Source of the DNA: Novosphingobium sp. RL4
GTDB lineage: Bacteria; Pseudomonadota; Alphaproteobacteria; Sphingomonadales; Sphingomonadaceae
DNA: 64,000 nucleotides
Direction: 5' to 3'
Assembly: GCF_035658495.1 (NCBI RefSeq)
Contig: NZ_CP141944.1
Span: 2,010,001-2,074,000, forward strand
The notes below the pieces were generated by a model. That model was not told where the DNA came from and searched no databases. It saw nothing but the letters and a program-made list of their open reading frames with translations. Below are positions 36,782-45,170 of the stretch, piece after piece (positions within the stretch are counted from its first letter, which is position 1; each line of letters opens with the position of its first letter). The position numbers were made by a program, and so were the translations under genes.

Positions 36782-38131
36782 ATGGCCGAAGCCGCCGACA
36801 AACTCATGGCCCTTGTCGCCGATCCGCAGCGTTTTACCTTCAGCGCCGAAGAACTGCGGGCCACGCAGGTCGCCGCGCTCGATGAGCGTTTCCAGGAGCG
36901 CAAGGACCGTATCAGGCTGCTTGGCCTGCGTGCGCGTGACGCCGGGGTGGAGAGGATTGGCTCGGTTGCGGAGGTGGTGCCGCTGCTGTTCCCGCACACC
37001 GCCTACAAGTCCTACCCGGAGGGTTATCTGATCGAGGAGCGCTGGGACCGGCTGACCAAGTGGCTCGGCACGATTTCGCCCTATCCGATCGAGGGGCTGG
37101 AGCTTGATGGCATCACAGGGATCGATGACTGGATCGCGCGGCTGGCGGCGCTGGGCCATTTCATCTCGTGCTCCAGCGGTACCACCGGCAAGTCCGCCAT
37201 GTTGATCGCGTCGCAGAAGGACATGGACTGGTCGAAAATCGATACGGTCAACGTCTTTGCATGGGGTTCCGGCGTGGCGCCCGCGCAGGACCGCCTCATC
37301 GTTGGCTGCGCGCCGGTCGCCACGGTGCCCAAGAACGCGACGATAGCGCAAGCCCAGTACGAGGCTTTCGCCAATCCCGAGTATCCGCGCTGGAGCTATC
37401 CGGTGCCGCCGATCACCGTGGGGTCGCTGACCTCGATGGTGGTCATGCGCAAGAAGATCGCAGAGGGCACGGCGCGCCCCGAGGAGATTGCCGCCTTCGA
37501 GGAGACTTCTGCCGCGCGGGGGAGGGCAGTGGCCGACGCCATTCCGGCCACGGCGCAGTTCATAATCGAGAACCGCCATCGCAAGCTCCAGCTCTCGGGT
37601 CTCTGGAGCGGGCTATGGCAAGTGGCGAAGGAGGTGCGCGATGCGGGCTACGGCCGGGACGATTTCGATCCGGACAACTCGATCTACGTCGGTGGCGGGT
37701 TGAAGCGTGCGCAACTTCCCGATGATTATCAGGAATATGTGTTCGATACCTTCAACATTCCCGAGGATCGTCACTTTCAGAACTATTCCATGCAGGAACT
37801 GAATTCCGGGATGCCCAAGTGCCGGGAGGGCGGACGCTATCATGTGCCACCCTGGGTGGTTCCGATCCTTCTGGACAAGACCGGCGACAATGCACTCGAT
37901 CACGGACAGGGCGAGATGGAGGGCCGCGCGGCGTTCTTCGATCTTTCGCTAGACGGGCGTTGGGGCGGCATCATCACCGGGGACCGGATTTCGCTGGACT
38001 ACAGCCCCTGCAAGTGCGGCAACCACGGCCCTTCGGTCCGGGACAACATCGTTCGTTACGCGGACCTGGAAGGTGACGACAAGATCGGTTGCGCCGGTAC
38101 GGTCGATGCATACGTGCGAGGTGTGGCATGA
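36782..38131 (+). CDS. LuxE-like acyl-protein synthetase
   Basis: 449 residues from ATG 36782, with GGGAGAG seven bases upstream; the frame is open far upstream but that part is antisense to TetR and SDR. Family signature: SSGTTGK at 131-137 (adenylate-forming loop), GGGLK near 300, and NYSMQELNSGMPKC ... YHVPPWVVP, the equivalent of the LuxE MTE/YHVPxWV region. Near the end, CKCG and KIGCAGTV hold cysteines that could carry the acyl group, as the C-terminal Cys of LuxE does. Expected reaction: acid + ATP to acyl-AMP, then transfer to the partner reductase. It overlaps the LuxC-like gene by 4 bp. No luxA, luxB or luxD is nearby. Confidence 0.88.
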   Translation: MAEAADKLMALVADPQRFTFSAEELRATQVAALDERFQERKDRIRLLGLRARDAGVERIGSVAEVVPLLFPHTAYKSYPEGYLIEERWDRLTKWLGTISPYPIEGLELDGITGIDDWIARLAALGHFISCSSGTTGKSAMLIASQKDMDWSKIDTVNVFAWGSGVAPAQDRLIVGCAPVATVPKNATIAQAQYEAFANPEYPRWSYPVPPITVGSLTSMVVMRKKIAEGTARPEEIAAFEETSAARGRAVADAIPATAQFIIENRHRKLQLSGLWSGLWQVAKEVRDAGYGRDDFDPDNSIYVGGGLKRAQLPDDYQEYVFDTFNIPEDRHFQNYSMQELNSGMPKCREGGRYHVPPWVVPILLDKTGDNALDHGQGEMEGRAAFFDLSLDGRWGGIITGDRISLDYSPCKCGNHGPSVRDNIVRYADLEGDDKIGCAGTVDAYVRGVA

Positions 38132-39549
38132 ACTCCGTTATCCAACCTATTGAAAATAAAGAACTAGTTTCTGCGCCGTTCTTCCTGCGCGGCGAAGTGC
38201 TTCACGGCACCGATGTGATCCAGACATCGCGCGACCTTGGCGTTACCTTCGCCACCCCGCGCATACCCTTCGACCGGGCTGTGCCGCCGCGTACCGAGGT
38301 GCCGCCCCTGCTCAATGTTCCGCTGGACGAGATCATCGACTTCCTCGTCGAGACCGGCCAGCGGCTTACTGCTGCCGACAACGATCACATGCAGGAATGC
38401 ATCGAGAGGATGTGCCGCACGCATATCCTGCCGCGGGCGGTGGTGGAGAATACCGCCCGCCATGCCGCGGCCTATCTCGACAAGAAGGTACTTCGGGCCG
38501 AGGTAGAGCAGAACTTCCTCGATCCGCGCGCACTTGATGAATGGGTGCCCAAGGAGGATTTCACCGGCCGCAGAAGCTTCGTGCGCGCCTTCGCGCCGCG
38601 CCTGATCCATGTCCTGCCGGGCAATTCGCCCGGCGTGGCGGTAAAGTCGGTGGCGCAAGGCTCGATGGTCAAGGCGATCAACCTGTTTAAGATGAGCAGC
38701 GCCGACCCCTTCACCATGGTCGCGATCCTGCGGACCATGGCGGATATCGACCCGAACCATCCGATCGTCCGCTCGATGTCGGCGGTCTACTGGCGCGGGG
38801 GTGACGACGCGACCGAGCGCGTGCTCTATCGCCCGCAGTACTTCGACAAGATCGTCGCCTGGGGCGGCGGCGATGCTATAAACAATGTTATCAAATATTT
38901 GGGTCCAGGATTTCAGCTCGTTTCGTTCGATCCCAAGACGTCGATCTCGTTCGTGGGGCGCGAAGCCCTGGTGGATGATGAAACGGTAGATCGGGTTGCC
39001 GATCTCTGCTCGGCGGACGTCATGACCCTCAATCAGGAGGCTTGCGTCGCCAGTCGCTTCCAATTCGTGGAAGGCAGCGAGGCGGACGTTGACCGTTTCT
39101 GCGAGCGTCTGCACCATCACGTCGCCCGGCGCGCCGCCGAAAGCGGCGATGTCCGCCCGCTGGACCGCGACATGCGTGAGGCGGTGGAGATGATGATCCT
39201 GATGGACGACGAATACGGCGTCTGGGGCAGGACCGACGGCAAGGGGCTGGTGATCCGCTCGGATGAGCCGGTGGATTTCCATCCGATCAACAAGACCGCC
39301 AATGTCGTGCGGGTGGACAGTCTCGACGAGGCGGTGAAGTGGATCAACGTCGCCACGCAGACCGTGGGGTTCTACCCCTTCGACCGGATGGCGGACTACC
39401 GCGACCGGCTGGCGGCGGGCGGCGCGCAGCGCGTCGTCCATCTGGGCGAGGCGGGGCCTTCGACGATCGGCAACCCGCACGATGCGATGTATCCTCTCCA
39501 CCGCTTCGTGCACTGGATGGCGCACGAGGATGGAAAGGCGCCGGGCTAA
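38128..39549 (+). CDS. LuxC-like acyl-CoA/acyl-protein reductase
   Basis: 473 residues from the ATG in the ATGA overlap. LuxC pattern: HVLPGNSPGVAVKSVAQG near 170, FKMSSADPFTM near 195, and the active Cys306 in LNQEACVASRF, equivalent to the acyl-accepting Cys of LuxC. Expected to take an acyl group from the LuxE-like partner and reduce it with NADPH to an aldehyde. Two stretches use rare AT-rich codons: the first 14 codons and about 38873-38922 (ATA, AAC, AAT, GTT, AAA, TAT, TTG in a row), unlike the rest. The product aldehyde could go to the divergent SDR. Confidence 0.9.
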   Translation: MNSVIQPIENKELVSAPFFLRGEVLHGTDVIQTSRDLGVTFATPRIPFDRAVPPRTEVPPLLNVPLDEIIDFLVETGQRLTAADNDHMQECIERMCRTHILPRAVVENTARHAAAYLDKKVLRAEVEQNFLDPRALDEWVPKEDFTGRRSFVRAFAPRLIHVLPGNSPGVAVKSVAQGSMVKAINLFKMSSADPFTMVAILRTMADIDPNHPIVRSMSAVYWRGGDDATERVLYRPQYFDKIVAWGGGDAINNVIKYLGPGFQLVSFDPKTSISFVGREALVDDETVDRVADLCSADVMTLNQEACVASRFQFVEGSEADVDRFCERLHHHVARRAAESGDVRPLDRDMREAVEMMILMDDEYGVWGRTDGKGLVIRSDEPVDFHPINKTANVVRVDSLDEAVKWINVATQTVGFYPFDRMADYRDRLAAGGAQRVVHLGEAGPSTIGNPHDAMYPLHRFVHWMAHEDGKAPG

Positions 39550-39567
39550 GGGGAATTGCCCGGGCGA

Positions 39568-39598
39568 TACCGGCACGATGCCTGATGGCCTGCCGGTA
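39568..39598. terminator. hairpin between the LuxC-like and acid phosphatase genes
   Basis: TACCGGCA (39568-39575) and TGCCGGTA (39591-39598) pair perfectly; a smaller stem CCGGGC/GCCCGG (39541-39546 with 39558-39563) overlaps the stop codon of the preceding gene. No T-run, so possibly a factor-dependent or weak terminator. Confidence 0.45.
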
Positions 39599-39653
39599 CG
39601 ATCCTGTTACTCAAGCTGGAAAAGCGTGAATAACAGAAAAAGGGAGTTCGGCG

Positions 39654-40508
39654 ATGAAGGGTGCAAGGCTGGCAACGCGTATCTGCGGGGTGATCGCAAT
39701 CGCGGCTGGGGCTGCCGGGGTAGCCATGGGTCAGGCGCAAGTCGCGGCGCCTGCCCAGAGTTCGGTTTCCCCGTCCGATGCCAACAAGGCGGCGATGGCG
39801 GAGATAATGCGCCACGGCAGCTACCTTCCGCGAGGCGGCGCGCCGAACAGCCTGCTCTATAACCCGGCGCCCCCGGCACCCGGCTCCGCAGCCATGGCGC
39901 GGGACGAAGAGGCGGCGAAGGCGGCCCTCGCCCTGCATGGCACGCCGCGCTGGGAACAGGCCAAGATCGATGCCGATCTCTTTACGCCGAAACTCACCGA
40001 TACGTTTTCCTGCGCTGCCGGTTTCCGCATCGGCGCGGACACCACCCCGCGGGTTCAGGCCCTGCTGTTCAAGGCCATGATGGACTTCGGCCTCGCCAGC
40101 TATCCCACCAAGAATCATTATAAGCGGGCGCGTCCGTTCATGGAAAACGGCAAGGCGATCTGCACGCCCGATCAGGAGGGGATCCTGCGCAAGGATGGCT
40201 CCTACCCCTCGGGGCACAGCGCCATCGGGTTCGGCATGGGGCTGATCCTTGCCGATCTGGTGCCTGATCGCGCCGGAGAACTGGTCGCGCGGGGGCGTGC
40301 CTTCGGGGAGAGCCGCCGGATTTGCAATGTTCACTGGCTGAGCGATGTCGAGGAAGGAAGGATCGTTGCGACCACTGTCTTCGCCCGTTTGAATGCCGAA
40401 CCGGCTTTCACCGCCGATATCGCTGCTGCGCGGGCAGAACTGGCTGAAAAGCGCGCCTCGTTGCCCGTACCGGACTGCGCGCGAGAAAACGCGGCGCTGG
40501 CGATGTAA
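39654..40508 (+). CDS. class A acid phosphatase (PhoN/PhoC type)
   Basis: 284 residues. Signal peptide to about residue 30, then the PAP2-superfamily triad motifs: KNHYKRARP (KxxxxxxRP), PSGH, and GESRRICNVHWLSD (SRxxxxxHxxxD). Periplasmic non-specific phosphomonoesterase. AGGGAG is well spaced before the ATG. Two cysteines near residues 122 and 164 could form a disulfide. It lies behind the LuxC-like gene but has its own hairpin boundary, so functional linkage is uncertain. Confidence 0.93.
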   Translation: MKGARLATRICGVIAIAAGAAGVAMGQAQVAAPAQSSVSPSDANKAAMAEIMRHGSYLPRGGAPNSLLYNPAPPAPGSAAMARDEEAAKAALALHGTPRWEQAKIDADLFTPKLTDTFSCAAGFRIGADTTPRVQALLFKAMMDFGLASYPTKNHYKRARPFMENGKAICTPDQEGILRKDGSYPSGHSAIGFGMGLILADLVPDRAGELVARGRAFGESRRICNVHWLSDVEEGRIVATTVFARLNAEPAFTADIAAARAELAEKRASLPVPDCARENAALAM

Positions 40509-40613
40509 TCGTACCGGCGAAACCTGCACGCGCCCAGGCTCTCGGCCCTATGCCAGTGCACGGGCGCGCGATAGGCAATGGTCAAAGACATTCGCAAAGG
40601 ATCGAGAAAGACC

Positions 40614-40844
40614 ATGGCCGTTGAAATCCTGCTCCCCAAGATCGGCTTCTCCATGCAGGAAGGGCAGATCGCAGAATGGCTCGCCAAGGACGGGGACGCG
40701 GTTTCCGAAGGTCAGCCGCTTTTCTCGCTCGAAGCGGACAAGTCGACCAACGAGGTGGAAGCGCCGGCTTCGGGCACGCTCAAGATCGTGGCCGCCATCG
40801 GTGAAACCTACGAGGTGGGAACCGTACTCGGCTACATCGAGTAA
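40614..40844 (+). CDS. stand-alone lipoyl-domain protein
   Basis: 76 residues from ATG 40614 (MAVEILLPKIGFSMQEG), with GAGAAAG ahead. It is a complete biotinyl/lipoyl domain: the two half-repeats with Lys43 in the turn LEADKSTNEV, the E2-type lipoylation site (DK, not the MK of biotin domains), and EAPASG after it. No E2 core or E1 gene is nearby. It may be a swinging-arm carrier for a dehydrogenase encoded elsewhere or be a shed E2 head. Function of orphan lipoyl domains is generally unclear. Confidence 0.9.
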   Translation: MAVEILLPKIGFSMQEGQIAEWLAKDGDAVSEGQPLFSLEADKSTNEVEAPASGTLKIVAAIGETYEVGTVLGYIE

Positions 40845-40921
40845 GAGGGGTAATTCCAACCGATAATGGCAACGGGGAAGGGGGCTGGACAGGCCCTCTT
40901 TCCAGGTCCAGATTGCGCCTC

Positions 40922-41464
40922 ATGCGCAAGACTTTTTCCGCCGTCGCCGCCGCTCTGGCTCTCGCTTTTTCTGCCGGTGCCGCCGATGCGGCGCTGCCGG
41001 TCGGCGCCAAGGCGCCCGCCTTTTCGACGCAGGGCGCGAAGGGCGGCAAGGCCATGTCGTTCGATCTCAAGGCGGCGCTGAAAAAGGGGCCGGTCGTCCT
41101 CTATTTCTACCCCAAGGCCTTCACACAGGGTTGCACGCTGGAGGCGCATGCCTTTGCCGATGCAACGGATGATTTCGCCAAGCTCGGTGCCACCGTGGTG
41201 GGCATGTCGAACGACGATCTGCCCACGCTCCAGAAATTCTCGACCGAAGCCTGCCGCGACAAGTTCGCGGTTGCCGTTGCCACGCCGGCGGTGATCAAGG
41301 CCTACGACGTTGCGTTGAAGCGCGAAGGCGCGCCGGCCGGCATGACCGATCGTACCAGCTATGTGATCGCGCGGGACGGAAGGATCGTCATGGTCCATTC
41401 CGACCTCGACTATCGCGACCACGTGAAGCTCACGCTGGAAGCGGTCAGAAAGCTTAAGGGCTGA
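40922..41464 (+). CDS. secreted peroxiredoxin (BCP/PrxQ-like)
   Basis: 180 residues from ATG 40922 (MRKTFSAVAA; a TTG nine bases earlier is possible). Signal peptide to about residue 24 (FSAGAADA). The thioredoxin fold carries peroxidatic Cys71 in PKAFTQGCTLEAH; the second PrxQ Cys five residues later is replaced by His76, and Cys111 in STEACRDKF is the only other cysteine and may be the resolving one. Reduces peroxides in the periplasm. A short dyad follows. Confidence 0.88.
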   Translation: MRKTFSAVAAALALAFSAGAADAALPVGAKAPAFSTQGAKGGKAMSFDLKAALKKGPVVLYFYPKAFTQGCTLEAHAFADATDDFAKLGATVVGMSNDDLPTLQKFSTEACRDKFAVAVATPAVIKAYDVALKREGAPAGMTDRTSYVIARDGRIVMVHSDLDYRDHVKLTLEAVRKLKG

Positions 41465-41465
41465 G

Positions 41466-41483
41466 AGAGCCTTTCACGGCTCT
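41466..41483. terminator. weak hairpin after the peroxiredoxin gene
   Basis: AGAGCC (41466-41471) and GGCTCT (41478-41483) with a 6-base loop, 2 bp after the stop; followed by only TTG, so weak. Confidence 0.35.
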
Positions 41484-41612
41484 TGAACAGCACCCCCATC
41501 AGCGGGTAATAGCGCCGCTTTCGCACGGCTTGCCTGACGATGGGCATCGCGCGCGCTTTACTTACGTCGCCACTGCGCTATGCGCGGCGCTCGTTTCTGG
41601 GAGTTTGAAGTC

Positions 41613-42740
41613 ATGCGTGCCGAAGGGCAGGCCCACATTGCGCGTATCGAGAAGGCCCTCGCGCTGGTCCGCAAGTTCCTCGACTGGGACCGCGCCCTGC
41701 GCCGGTTCGACGAGCTGAACGCGCGCGTCGAAGACCCCACGCTCTGGGACAAGCCCAAGGAAGCCGAAGCGGTGATGAAGGAACGTCGCCGTCTCGAAGC
41801 CTCGATCGGCGCCGTGAACGACATCAGCCGCGAGATGCAGGACGCTGTCGAGTTCGTGGAACTGGGCGAGATGGAAGGCGACGAGGATACCATCAACGAG
41901 GGTATCGCGACGCTGGCTGCGCTGGCTGACCGTGCCGACCAGGACAAGGTCACCGCGCTCCTCTCGGGTGAGGCGGACAGTAACGACACTTATCTCGAAG
42001 TTCACGCCGGGGCCGGCGGAACCGAAAGCCAGGATTGGGCCGAGATGCTCCAGCGCATGTACACGCGCTGGGCGGAGCGTCATGGCTACAAGGTCGAACT
42101 GGTCGATTATCACGCCGGTGAAGCCGCGGGCATCAAAAGCTGCACGCTGCTCATCAAGGGCGAGAACGCCTATGGCTATGCCAAGACCGAGAGCGGCGTC
42201 CACCGCCTGGTCCGCATCAGCCCTTACGACAGCTCGGCGCGCCGCCATACGAGCTTCTCGTCGGTATGGGTCTATCCGGTGATCGACGATACTTTCGAGA
42301 TCGACATCAACCCGTCCGACCTGAAGATCGATACCTATCGCGCTTCGGGTGCCGGCGGGCAGCACGTCAACACCACCGATTCGGCCGTGCGCATCACGCA
42401 CCAGCCATCGGGCATCGTCGTGGCGAGCCAGATCGACCGTTCGCAGCACAAGAACCGTGAAATCGCGATGGGCATGCTCAAGGCACGCCTGTTCGAGGAA
42501 GAAATGCGCAAGCGTGAGGAAGCCGCCAGCGCCGAACACGCGAGCAAGAGCGATATCGGCTGGGGCCACCAGATCCGTTCCTATGTGCTCCAACCCTATC
42601 AGCAGGTGAAGGACCTGCGCACCGGTGTCGTCTCGACCGCGCCCGGCGACGTGCTGGACGGCGCGCTCGATCCGTTCATGGCCGCTGCCCTGTCGCAGCG
42701 CGTCACGGGCGAGAAGGTCGAGGTCGAAGACGTAGACTGA
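41613..42740 (+). CDS. prfB: peptide chain release factor 2
   Basis: Terminates translation at UGA and UAA. 375 residues from ATG 41613 (MRAEGQAHIARIEKAL). The GGQ catalytic motif is at 248-250 and the stop-recognition loop reads SPYDSSARR, where E. coli has SPF. The early region (RKFLDWDRALRRFDEL) is in one frame, without the internal UGA and +1 frameshift used for autoregulation in E. coli. An in-frame ATG 33 bases upstream is not supported by family length. Confidence 0.97.
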   Translation: MRAEGQAHIARIEKALALVRKFLDWDRALRRFDELNARVEDPTLWDKPKEAEAVMKERRRLEASIGAVNDISREMQDAVEFVELGEMEGDEDTINEGIATLAALADRADQDKVTALLSGEADSNDTYLEVHAGAGGTESQDWAEMLQRMYTRWAERHGYKVELVDYHAGEAAGIKSCTLLIKGENAYGYAKTESGVHRLVRISPYDSSARRHTSFSSVWVYPVIDDTFEIDINPSDLKIDTYRASGAGGQHVNTTDSAVRITHQPSGIVVASQIDRSQHKNREIAMGMLKARLFEEEMRKREEAASAEHASKSDIGWGHQIRSYVLQPYQQVKDLRTGVVSTAPGDVLDGALDPFMAAALSQRVTGEKVEVEDVD

Positions 42741-42812
42741 GTTCGAAGCGCGTTCGGACCGCAGCTTGGCAGCCGATTTTGCCAAGCGCGGGCCGAACCG
42801 CTAAAGGGCCGC

Positions 42813-43577
42813 ATGCGCTTGTCATCCCGCCTTGTCTGTCGCGCCGCCATCGCGGTCTCGACGCTTGCTCTGGGGCTTGCCCTGGGGGCGTGCCATCGCG
42901 AGCCGGTGGACGAATCGCGCCCTGAAACCGCGCGGGCCTTTCCGGTGGCGGATCGCCCGATTTCCAAGACGCCAGACGGCGCCGTCGGCACCGAAGTCCA
43001 GCGTGACAGCATGAACGAGGCGCAGGTCGTCATGGACCTCGCCCGGATCGAGCCGGGCATGAGCGTGGCCGATCTCGGCGCAGGCGAGGGATATTACACG
43101 GTTCGTCTGGCCCAGCGCGTCGGCTCCAAGGGGCGCGTGCTGGCTGAGGATATCGATCGTGAAGCGAACGAGCGGCTGGGCAACCGCGTCATGCGTGAAG
43201 AGCTGGAGAACGTCTCCATCAAGCTCGGCACGCAGGATGATCCCAAGCTGCCCGAAAACAGTTTCGACCGTGTCTTCCTGGTACATATGTACCACGAGGT
43301 CACGGAGCCTTACGCCTTCCTCTGGCGCCTGCGCCCCGCGCTGCGCAAGGGAGGCCGCGTGGTCGTGGTCGATGTCGACCGCGCGAGCGACAGCCACGGA
43401 ATTCCACCGCAGCTGCTTTTCTGCGAATTCGCGTCCTTGGGCTTTCGTTTGACGGAATTTGTCCGTAAGCCGGAGTTACAAGGCTACTACGCGCAGTTCG
43501 AGGTCGCAGGAGCGCGGCCGGAACCCGCAAACATCGTACCTTGCCGGATGTCCGGCAACACCACGGCGCAAAAGTAG
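42813..43577 (+). CDS. class I SAM methyltransferase with lipoprotein signal
   Basis: 254 residues. The N-terminus is a lipoprotein signal with lipobox LGAC ending at Cys27. The methyltransferase fold follows, with motif I VADLGAGEGYYT near 90, an acidic residue at the end of beta-2 (AEDIDREA), and FDRVFLVHMYHEV near 150. A SAM enzyme outside the cytoplasm would lack SAM, so either it has lost activity, is retained inside, or the N-terminus is misread. Such predicted lipoprotein methyltransferases are widely seen in proteobacteria and unexplained. Confidence 0.85.
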   Translation: MRLSSRLVCRAAIAVSTLALGLALGACHREPVDESRPETARAFPVADRPISKTPDGAVGTEVQRDSMNEAQVVMDLARIEPGMSVADLGAGEGYYTVRLAQRVGSKGRVLAEDIDREANERLGNRVMREELENVSIKLGTQDDPKLPENSFDRVFLVHMYHEVTEPYAFLWRLRPALRKGGRVVVVDVDRASDSHGIPPQLLFCEFASLGFRLTEFVRKPELQGYYAQFEVAGARPEPANIVPCRMSGNTTAQK

Positions 43578-43654
43578 TGAGCGTCAGTAGCACAGGGCGT
43601 ATATAAGGCCGCTGAACCAGCGTGCCCGACGCCGGGGGAAAGACGAAAGAGAAG

Positions 43655-45061
43655 ATGGGTTTCAAGGGTCTCAAGCCGATTGTCTATGGTGGACGCGAAG
43701 TCTGGCCGCTCGTCGAGGGCGGCAAGGGCGTTGCCGCGACCAATCACATGAGCTCGGGCGCCTGGGCGGCGGCTGGCGGCATCGGCACGGTCAGCGCCGT
43801 CAATGCCGACAGCTATGACGCCGAAGGCAAGATCGTCCCGCAGGTCTACAATGCCCTGACGCGCAAGGAACGCCATCAGGAGCTGATCGACTACGCCATC
43901 GACGGCGCAGTCGAGCAGGTTCGCCGTGCCTACGAGATTTCCGGTGGCAAGGGTGCAATCAACATCAATGTCCTGTGGGAAATGGGCGGCGCCCAGGCCG
44001 TGCTGGAAGGCGTGCTGGAAAAGACCAAGGGAATGGTCACCGGCGTCACCTGCGGCGCGGGCATGCCTTACAAGCTGTCCGAGATCGCCGCGCGTTTCAA
44101 CGTGAACTACCTGCCGATTGTCAGCTCCGCCCGTGCTTTCCGCGCGCTGTGGAAGCGTGCCTATCACAAGGTCTCTGACCTGATGGGCGCGGTGGTCTAC
44201 GAGGACCCCTGGCTGGCCGGCGGTCACAACGGCCTGTCCAACGCGGAGGATCCTCTCAAGCCGGAAGATCCCTATCCCCGCGTGAAGGCGCTGCGCGATA
44301 CCATGCGTGCAGAAGGCATTCCGGACAGCGTGCCGATCGTCATGGCCGGCGGTGTCTGGTTCCTGCGTGACTGGGAAAACTGGATCGACAATCCTGAACT
44401 CGGCTCGATCGCGTTCCAGTACGGCACGCGCCCGCTGTTGACGCAGGAAAGCCCGATCCCGCAGGCGTGGAAGGACCATCTGCGCACGCTGGAACCGGGC
44501 GACGTGCTGCTGCACCGCTTCTCGCCGACCGGGTTCTATTCCTCGGCCGTGCGCAACCCGTTCCTGCGGAACCTCGAAGCGCGTTCGGAGCGCCAGATTC
44601 CCTATTCGAAGGTCGAGGCCGGAGAGCACACCGTGCGTCTCGACGTCGGCGTGAAGGGCAAGAACTTCTGGGTCGCGCCCAAGGATCTCGACCGTGCGCG
44701 CAGCTGGTCGGCCCAGGGGTTCACGGACGGCCTGCGGACGCCTGACGATACGATCATCTTCGTCAATCCGGCCGAGCGTGACGAGATCCGCAAGGATCAG
44801 GCGGACTGCATGGGCTGCCTGTCGCACTGCGGGTTCTCTTCGTGGAAGGATCACGACGACTATACCACGGGTCGCCTTGCCGATCCGCGCAGCTTCTGCA
44901 TCCAGAAGACGCTTCAGGACATTGCCCATGGCGGCCCGGTCGACGAAAACCTGATGTTTGCGGGCCATGCGGCCTACAAGTTCAAGCAGGACCCGTTCTA
45001 TTCGAACGGCTACACGCCGACGGTGAAGGAACTGGTCGACCGCATTCTGACCGGCGACTGA
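43655..45061 (+). CDS. nitronate monooxygenase-family FMN oxidoreductase
   Basis: 468 residues from ATG 43655 (MGFKGLKPIVYGGREVWP); a GTG at 43622 is an alternative. FMN-dependent TIM barrel of the 2-nitropropane dioxygenase/nitronate monooxygenase family (GVTCGAGMPYKLSEI, VMAGGVWFLRDWENW). It is over 100 residues longer than the usual family, with a C-terminal extension containing CMGCLSHCGFSSW, a tight Cys cluster that could bind zinc or an Fe-S cluster. Substrate unknown. A strong terminator follows. Confidence 0.85.
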   Translation: MGFKGLKPIVYGGREVWPLVEGGKGVAATNHMSSGAWAAAGGIGTVSAVNADSYDAEGKIVPQVYNALTRKERHQELIDYAIDGAVEQVRRAYEISGGKGAININVLWEMGGAQAVLEGVLEKTKGMVTGVTCGAGMPYKLSEIAARFNVNYLPIVSSARAFRALWKRAYHKVSDLMGAVVYEDPWLAGGHNGLSNAEDPLKPEDPYPRVKALRDTMRAEGIPDSVPIVMAGGVWFLRDWENWIDNPELGSIAFQYGTRPLLTQESPIPQAWKDHLRTLEPGDVLLHRFSPTGFYSSAVRNPFLRNLEARSERQIPYSKVEAGEHTVRLDVGVKGKNFWVAPKDLDRARSWSAQGFTDGLRTPDDTIIFVNPAERDEIRKDQADCMGCLSHCGFSSWKDHDDYTTGRLADPRSFCIQKTLQDIAHGGPVDENLMFAGHAAYKFKQDPFYSNGYTPTVKELVDRILTGD

Positions 45062-45084
45062 TCGAAGCCGGTGACGGAAAAAGG

Positions 45085-45112
45085 AAAAGGGCGGCTTTGG
45101 GCCGCCCTTTTT
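45085..45112 (+). terminator. terminator after the nitronate monooxygenase-family gene
   Basis: AAAAGGGCGGC (45085-45095) and GCCGCCCTTTT (45101-45111) form an 11-bp perfect stem with loop TTTGG and T-run. Confidence 0.93.
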
Positions 45113-45170
45113 CGTTTCCCGCCCTAGGGGCGCGCGTCCCTTGCTTCGCAAATCTAAAGGCGGAACGCAA

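Noticed and set aside
36782..39549. Bioluminescence operon
   Set aside because: Only LuxE- and LuxC-like genes occur; luxA, luxB and luxD are absent, so no light production is expected.
41580..41720. Programmed +1 frameshift in prfB
   Set aside because: The frame is continuous from 41613 through the region where E. coli has CUU UGA; no UGA is present.
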